DNA of 9,002 nucleotides from Cellvibrionaceae bacterium (GTDB lineage: Bacteria; Pseudomonadota; Gammaproteobacteria; Pseudomonadales; Cellvibrionaceae), in assembly GCA_025800435.1 (NCBI GenBank), contig JAOXRV010000200.1:1-9002 (forward strand), written 5' to 3'. Positions within the stretch are counted from its first letter, which is position 1; every line of letters begins with the position of its first letter. Shown piece after piece: positions 6,043 to 9,002 of the stretch. The position numbers and the translations under genes are program-made. The notes below the pieces were generated by a model, which searched no databases, had not been told where the DNA came from, and saw only the letters and a program-made list of their open reading frames with translations.

Positions 6043-6465
6043 ATGAAAGCGAATGTTAAATGGTCCGGTCAAGTGGCCTTTATGGGCGAAACTGGCAGCG
6101 GCCACAAAGTTCAGATGGATGGCCCGGCCGATAAGGGCGGCAAGGATTTAGGCGCCAGGCCGATGGAGTTGATGTTGCTCGCCGTTGGCGGCTGCTCCAG
6201 TTTTGATGTGATTGGAATTTTGCAAAAGGCCCGCCAGGATATAGTGGACTGTGAGGTCTCGGTCGAGGGGGAGCGGGTGGACGATGTGCCCGCCGTCTAC
6301 AGCAAGATTCACCTGCACTTCACCGTCAGCGGTCGTGGGCTCAAACAATCCCAGGTAAAGCGGGCGGTCGCCCTATCGGCCGATAAATACTGCTCGGCCT
6401 CAATTATGCTGGCCCGGGGTGGGGTAGAGCTGAGCCACAGTTATGAAATAAAAGAGGTACCCTAG
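6043..6465 (+). CDS. OsmC/YhfA-family protein
   Basis: A 140-residue protein of the OsmC superfamily, whose studied members (OsmC, Ohr) reduce organic hydroperoxides with two cysteines; the YhfA branch has no settled function. Visible are the RPMELMLLAVGGCSSFDV segment (Glu42, Cys51) and the DKYCSAS segment (Cys117) near the C-terminus, the two expected cysteines. The ATG at 6043 is chosen because MKANVKWSG fits the family N-terminus; a GTG-initiated extension from 5995 would add unrelated residues. It is divergent from the cAMP-receptor gene, as E. coli yhfA is from crp, an old conserved association. A link to the regulator (shared promoter control) is an inference. The cytoplasm is likely, with no signal peptide. 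Its stop is 4 bases from the end of convergent coq7. Confidence 0.92.
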   Translation: MKANVKWSGQVAFMGETGSGHKVQMDGPADKGGKDLGARPMELMLLAVGGCSSFDVIGILQKARQDIVDCEVSVEGERVDDVPAVYSKIHLHFTVSGRGLKQSQVKRAVALSADKYCSASIMLARGGVELSHSYEIKEVP

Positions 6466-6469
6466 AAGA

Positions 6470-7123
6470 CTATAGCCTATAACTGGTGGCGGTCATGGCC
6501 TTGGACATCAGGCTCATGGCCTTCTTTATTGGCCTGGGAAAGGGCAAGCCGCCGGCCGCCAGGGCGGTGTGCGAGTGTTTGGCTTCGTCTTCGAGCATTT
6601 TCTCGATGATAGCGCGGCTTTTGTTGTCTTGCTCGGGTAGGGTTTGCAGGTGTTCTTCCAGGTGTTCGCAGACCTGGTCTTCAATGGCTGAGACAAAACC
6701 CAGGCTGACCTTATCGCTAATAAGCCCCGCCGTCGCTCCCATACCAAAAGACAGGCCGTACCACAGTGGGTTGAGCACACTGGTGTGGCTGCCCAATTGC
6801 TTGGTGCGCTCCTCGCACCAGGCCAGGTGGTCGATCTCTTCGTCCGCTGCCTCTTCCATTTCCTCGCGCACCTCGGGCAGCTTGGCGGTTAAGGCCTGGC
6901 CCTGATAGAGGGCCTGGGCCATGACCTCGCCAGTGTGGTTTACCCGCATTAAGCCCGCCGCGTGGCGCCGCTCGGTCTCGCTCATCTCGGCCTCGCCACA
7001 GGGGTAGGCGGGCGAGGGGCGGGCGTGGGCCTGGGTTTCTGGGCTTAAGGTGCGCAGGGCCCGGTCGGCCTGCTTAAGCAGCAGGTCTAGGGGGCTGAGT
7101 TGGCGGATATCGGGCTTGCTCAT
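6470..7123 (-). CDS. coq7: Ubiquinone biosynthesis diiron hydroxylase Coq7 (3-demethoxyubiquinol hydroxylase)
   Basis: A 217-residue Coq7/Cat5 protein that performs the last ring hydroxylation in ubiquinone synthesis at the inner membrane face, using O2 and a diiron centre. It replaces the flavin enzyme UbiF of E. coli. The ligands are present in two EXXH-type helical repeats: Glu66 in NHTGE, Glu96 and His99 in EEIDH, Glu148 in SAIEDQVCEH, and Glu180 and His183 in EDEAKH. The middle WYGLSFGMGATAGLISDK segment is a probable membrane-contacting helix. The N-terminal 50 residues are variable, as usual. The ATG at 7123 has GAGAG about 9 bases upstream. It is divergent from the ATPase gene (88-base gap) and convergent with the OsmC-like gene. 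In P. aeruginosa I recall speD between those two genes; it is missing here. Confidence 0.96.
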   Translation of the reverse strand: MSKPDIRQLSPLDLLLKQADRALRTLSPETQAHARPSPAYPCGEAEMSETERRHAAGLMRVNHTGEVMAQALYQGQALTAKLPEVREEMEEAADEEIDHLAWCEERTKQLGSHTSVLNPLWYGLSFGMGATAGLISDKVSLGFVSAIEDQVCEHLEEHLQTLPEQDNKSRAIIEKMLEDEAKHSHTALAAGGLPFPRPIKKAMSLMSKAMTATSYRL

Positions 7124-7211
7124 AAGGGGGCTCTCAGAATGGCGGGCTGGCCTCGGGTGACGCTTATGCTCTATTCTAATACAGTTGGTGAATTTACGCA
7201 GAGATATTGAT

Positions 7212-8696
7212 ATGAGCTTAAAAGTCGATTTGGCCTCAGTTCTGGATGGGCGCCCACCGCTGGTGGTGCTGGAGAGCTACGATGAGAAGACCGCGCTGGA
7301 TCAGCTGCTGAGCGAGGCGCGCAAACGGCGTCAAAACGTGCACCGTTGGTCGGCCACCGATGGCCTTAACCGGCTGACCTTTGGCCCCCAGATCAGCATG
7401 GACAGCCACACCCACGAGCCAGAAAAGCTGCTGCAGCATATCAAGGCCCAAAACCAGGCGGCGATGTATGTTATGTGTGATTTTCACCCCTACTTTAACG
7501 ACAGCCCGAAGATCATTCGGCTGTTAAAAGATATTGTACTCAACCACGCCGGGGTGGCCCACACCCTGGTATTTGTCAGCCATAAAATGGAATTGCCAGC
7601 GGAGCTGGTGCGCTACAGTGCACGGGTTGAGCTGGTGCCCCCCAGCGATGAAGAGGTGATGGCCATTGTGCGCGAGGAGGCCACTAAATGGGCTGGCGAG
7701 CACAGCGCCGATAGGGTTAAGGCCGACCAAAAGGCTCTGGATTTATTGGTCGCCAATGTTCGCGGTTTGGGCCAGCAGGAAATTCGCCGCTTGGTGCGCG
7801 GCGCGATTGCCGATGATGGCGCCATTACCGAAGAGGATATTCCGGTACTTAACCGCGCCAAGTTTGCGCTGATGGATATGGAAGGCATTCTCAGCTTTGA
7901 ATACCGCACCTCGAAGTTTGCCCAGGTGGGGGGCTTGGATAATTTAAAACAGTGGCTAAAGCAGCGTCAAAAAGCGTTTGTTAAACCCGGTAAAGACGAC
8001 GATGTGCCCAAGGGTGTGTTGCTGTTAGGTGTTCAGGGCGGCGGCAAAAGCTTGGCCGCTAAAGCGGTGGCGGGCATGTGGGATTTGCCGCTGCTGCGTT
8101 TGGATATGGGGGCGCTCTACAATAAGTATTTTGGCGAGACCGAGCGCAATCTGCGTGAGTCTCTCAGCCTGGCCGATAATATGAGCCCCTGTGTATTGTG
8201 GTTGGATGAAATTGAAAAAGGCCTGGCCCAGGGCTCGGATGATCACGGCACCAGCAAGCGGGTACTGGGCACTTTATTAACTTGGATGGCCGAGCGCGAT
8301 AAGCCGGTGTTTATGGTGGCCACCAGCAACGATATCAGCTCACTGCCGGCGGAACTGGTGCGCAAGGGCCGCTTTGATGAGATCTTTTTTGTGGATTTAC
8401 CCGGCCCCGAAGCGCGCCAGAAGATCTTCGAAATTCATCTGGCCAAGCGTGGCTATAGCGGCGAGATGGATTGGCCTGCGCTAATGGCTGCCTCCGAGGG
8501 TTTTACCGGGGCGGAGATAGAGCAGGCGATTATCGATGCCGGCTATGCCTTTGGCTCGGGCAAGCGCGACCTGGGCAGCCTGCCCACGGAGATGTTATTG
8601 GCCGAGTTGCACACCAGTGTGCCCCTATCCCAGGCCATGGCCGAGCAGGTAAATGCCCTGCGAATGTGGGCGCGGGATAGGGCAGTGTTGGCCTGA
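7212..8696 (+). CDS. Ycf46-like AAA+ ATPase
   Basis: A 494-residue protein with one intact C-terminal AAA+ module. Walker A is GVQGGGKS (273-280), a variant of the usual GPPGTGKT typical of the Ycf46 branch. The pore-loop region YNKYFGETERN is at about 303-313, Walker B CVLWLDEIE at 327-335 (Asp332, Glu333), sensor 1 Asn373, and second-region arginines Arg384 and Arg387 in RKGRFDE. The first 220 residues look like a degenerate ATPase fold: alternating hydrophobic strands and a VFVSHKMELPAELVRY segment, but no P-loop. Ycf46 proteins are known mainly from cyanobacteria and plastids, with a suggested link to inorganic-carbon use; the function in heterotrophs is unknown. The ATG at 7212, with GAGA 7 bases upstream, is preferred over TTG at 7185. 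It is probably soluble, with no membrane segment, and is divergent from coq7 and convergent with purD. Confidence 0.88.
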   Translation: MSLKVDLASVLDGRPPLVVLESYDEKTALDQLLSEARKRRQNVHRWSATDGLNRLTFGPQISMDSHTHEPEKLLQHIKAQNQAAMYVMCDFHPYFNDSPKIIRLLKDIVLNHAGVAHTLVFVSHKMELPAELVRYSARVELVPPSDEEVMAIVREEATKWAGEHSADRVKADQKALDLLVANVRGLGQQEIRRLVRGAIADDGAITEEDIPVLNRAKFALMDMEGILSFEYRTSKFAQVGGLDNLKQWLKQRQKAFVKPGKDDDVPKGVLLLGVQGGGKSLAAKAVAGMWDLPLLRLDMGALYNKYFGETERNLRESLSLADNMSPCVLWLDEIEKGLAQGSDDHGTSKRVLGTLLTWMAERDKPVFMVATSNDISSLPAELVRKGRFDEIFFVDLPGPEARQKIFEIHLAKRGYSGEMDWPALMAASEGFTGAEIEQAIIDAGYAFGSGKRDLGSLPTEMLLAELHTSVPLSQAMAEQVNALRMWARDRAVLA

Positions 8697-8710
8697 TATA
8701 GCCATCTTAT

Positions 8711-8740
8711 AAAAGAGAGATCCCCGCATTGGCGGGGATC
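8711..8740 (-). terminator. Intrinsic terminator of purD
   Basis: GATCCCCGC (8719-8727) and GCGGGGATC (8732-8740) form a perfect 9-bp stem with a 4-base loop. On the minus strand the stem is followed by TCTCTTTTAT, a usable U-tract, so it terminates the purD transcript. On the plus strand the following bases are AGGGCAAACA, without U-tract, so it is at best a weak terminator or 3'-end protector for the ATPase gene. Confidence 0.85.
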
Positions 8741-8770
8741 AGGGCAAACATAAATACAACTCAGCTGGGC

Positions 8771-9002
8771 CTACTGCTCTCGGGCGATGGCCCGGTAGCC
8801 AATATCGCTGCGGTAAAAACTGCCTTGCCAAGAAATTTTCTCAGCCAGTTTATAGGCACCCGCCTGGGCTTCGCTAACGCTATTGCCCAGGGCGGTGGCG
8901 CAGAGCACTCGGCCACCGGCGGTAACCACTTGCTCGCCATCGAGGGCGGTGCCGGCGTGGAAGACCTTGGCCGCCTCACTCTCGCCGAGACCCAGGCCGC
9001 TG
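8771..9002 (-). CDS. purD: Phosphoribosylamine-glycine ligase, C-terminal end (partial)
   Basis: The minus strand encodes 76 in-frame residues ending at a TAG (8773-8771); the gene continues beyond the window. The sequence contains VFHAGTAL, VVTAGGRVLCATALG, EAQAGAYKLAEKI and FYRSDIGYRAIAREQ at the extreme C-terminus, which together are diagnostic of the C-terminal domain of GAR synthetase. PurD couples phosphoribosylamine to glycine with ATP, the second step of purine synthesis. The catalytic ATP-grasp region is outside the window. A terminator hairpin lies 31 bases after the stop, so purD is the last gene of its transcript; purH is a common upstream partner but cannot be seen here. Confidence 0.95.
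   Translation of the reverse strand, partial: SGLGLGESEAAKVFHAGTALDGEQVVTAGGRVLCATALGNSVSEAQAGAYKLAEKISWQGSFYRSDIGYRAIAREQ

Noticed and set aside
7185..7211. TTG-initiated extension of the AAA+ ATPase
   Set aside because: The ATG at 7212 has a suitable GAGA upstream, and the nine extra residues show no family feature.
7124..7211. Promoter for the ATPase gene at TCTAAT (7175-7180)
   Set aside because: The -10 match is good but no acceptable -35 lies 15-18 bases upstream.
8761..8979. 72-residue minus-strand ORF over the purD end
   Set aside because: Another frame of the same strand encodes the unmistakable PurD C-terminus; this is a shadow frame.

Overview
The window looks like a chromosomal segment of a gammaproteobacterium of the Pseudomonas/Cellvibrio-like (Pseudomonadales/Cellvibrionales) type. 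The clearest evidence is gene order. trpG-trpD-trpC, a convergent Vfr/CRP gene, a divergent OsmC/YhfA-family gene and coq7 follow, from memory, the order of the Pseudomonas aeruginosa trpGDC-vfr-PA0653-(speD)-coq7 block, except that speD is absent here. TrpC is monofunctional and TrpG is unfused, as in pseudomonads and unlike E. coli. Genus cannot be fixed from the sequence alone.

Layout: (1) 1-2421, plus strand: the 3' end of an exopolysaccharide operon. A truncated Wzc-type chain-length/tyrosine autokinase overlaps by 4 bases a PHP-fold CpsB/CapC-type tyrosine phosphatase, which overlaps by 8 bases a small membrane-anchored protein resembling VpsP. A GC-rich hairpin around the last stop codon may end this operon. 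(2) 2529-4997, plus strand: trpG, trpD, trpC, giving three steps or subunits of tryptophan synthesis; trpE, trpF and trpBA are not in the window. (3) 5018-5692, minus strand: Vfr/CRP-type cAMP receptor, convergent with trpC. (4) 5693-6042: a 350-base divergent intergenic region with a plausible vfr promoter and several dyads and direct repeats. (5) 6043-6465, plus: OsmC/YhfA-like protein. (6) 6470-7123, minus: coq7, only 4 bases from the convergent osmC-like gene. (7) 7212-8696, plus: a Ycf46-like AAA+ ATPase. (8) 8719-8740: a strong terminator hairpin whose U-tract lies on the minus strand. (9) 8771-9002, minus: the 3' end of purD, running off the window.

Functionally this is mostly housekeeping: amino-acid, ubiquinone and purine synthesis plus a global regulator, next to a surface-polysaccharide locus whose kinase and phosphatase probably form a phosphorylation cycle. 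No mobile element, CRISPR array, tRNA or rRNA was seen. The least understood items are the Ycf46-like ATPase, the VpsP-like protein and the ordered repeats in the vfr/osmC intergenic region. I do not see a convincing wholly new system; the findings are candidate regulatory sites and poorly characterised families.
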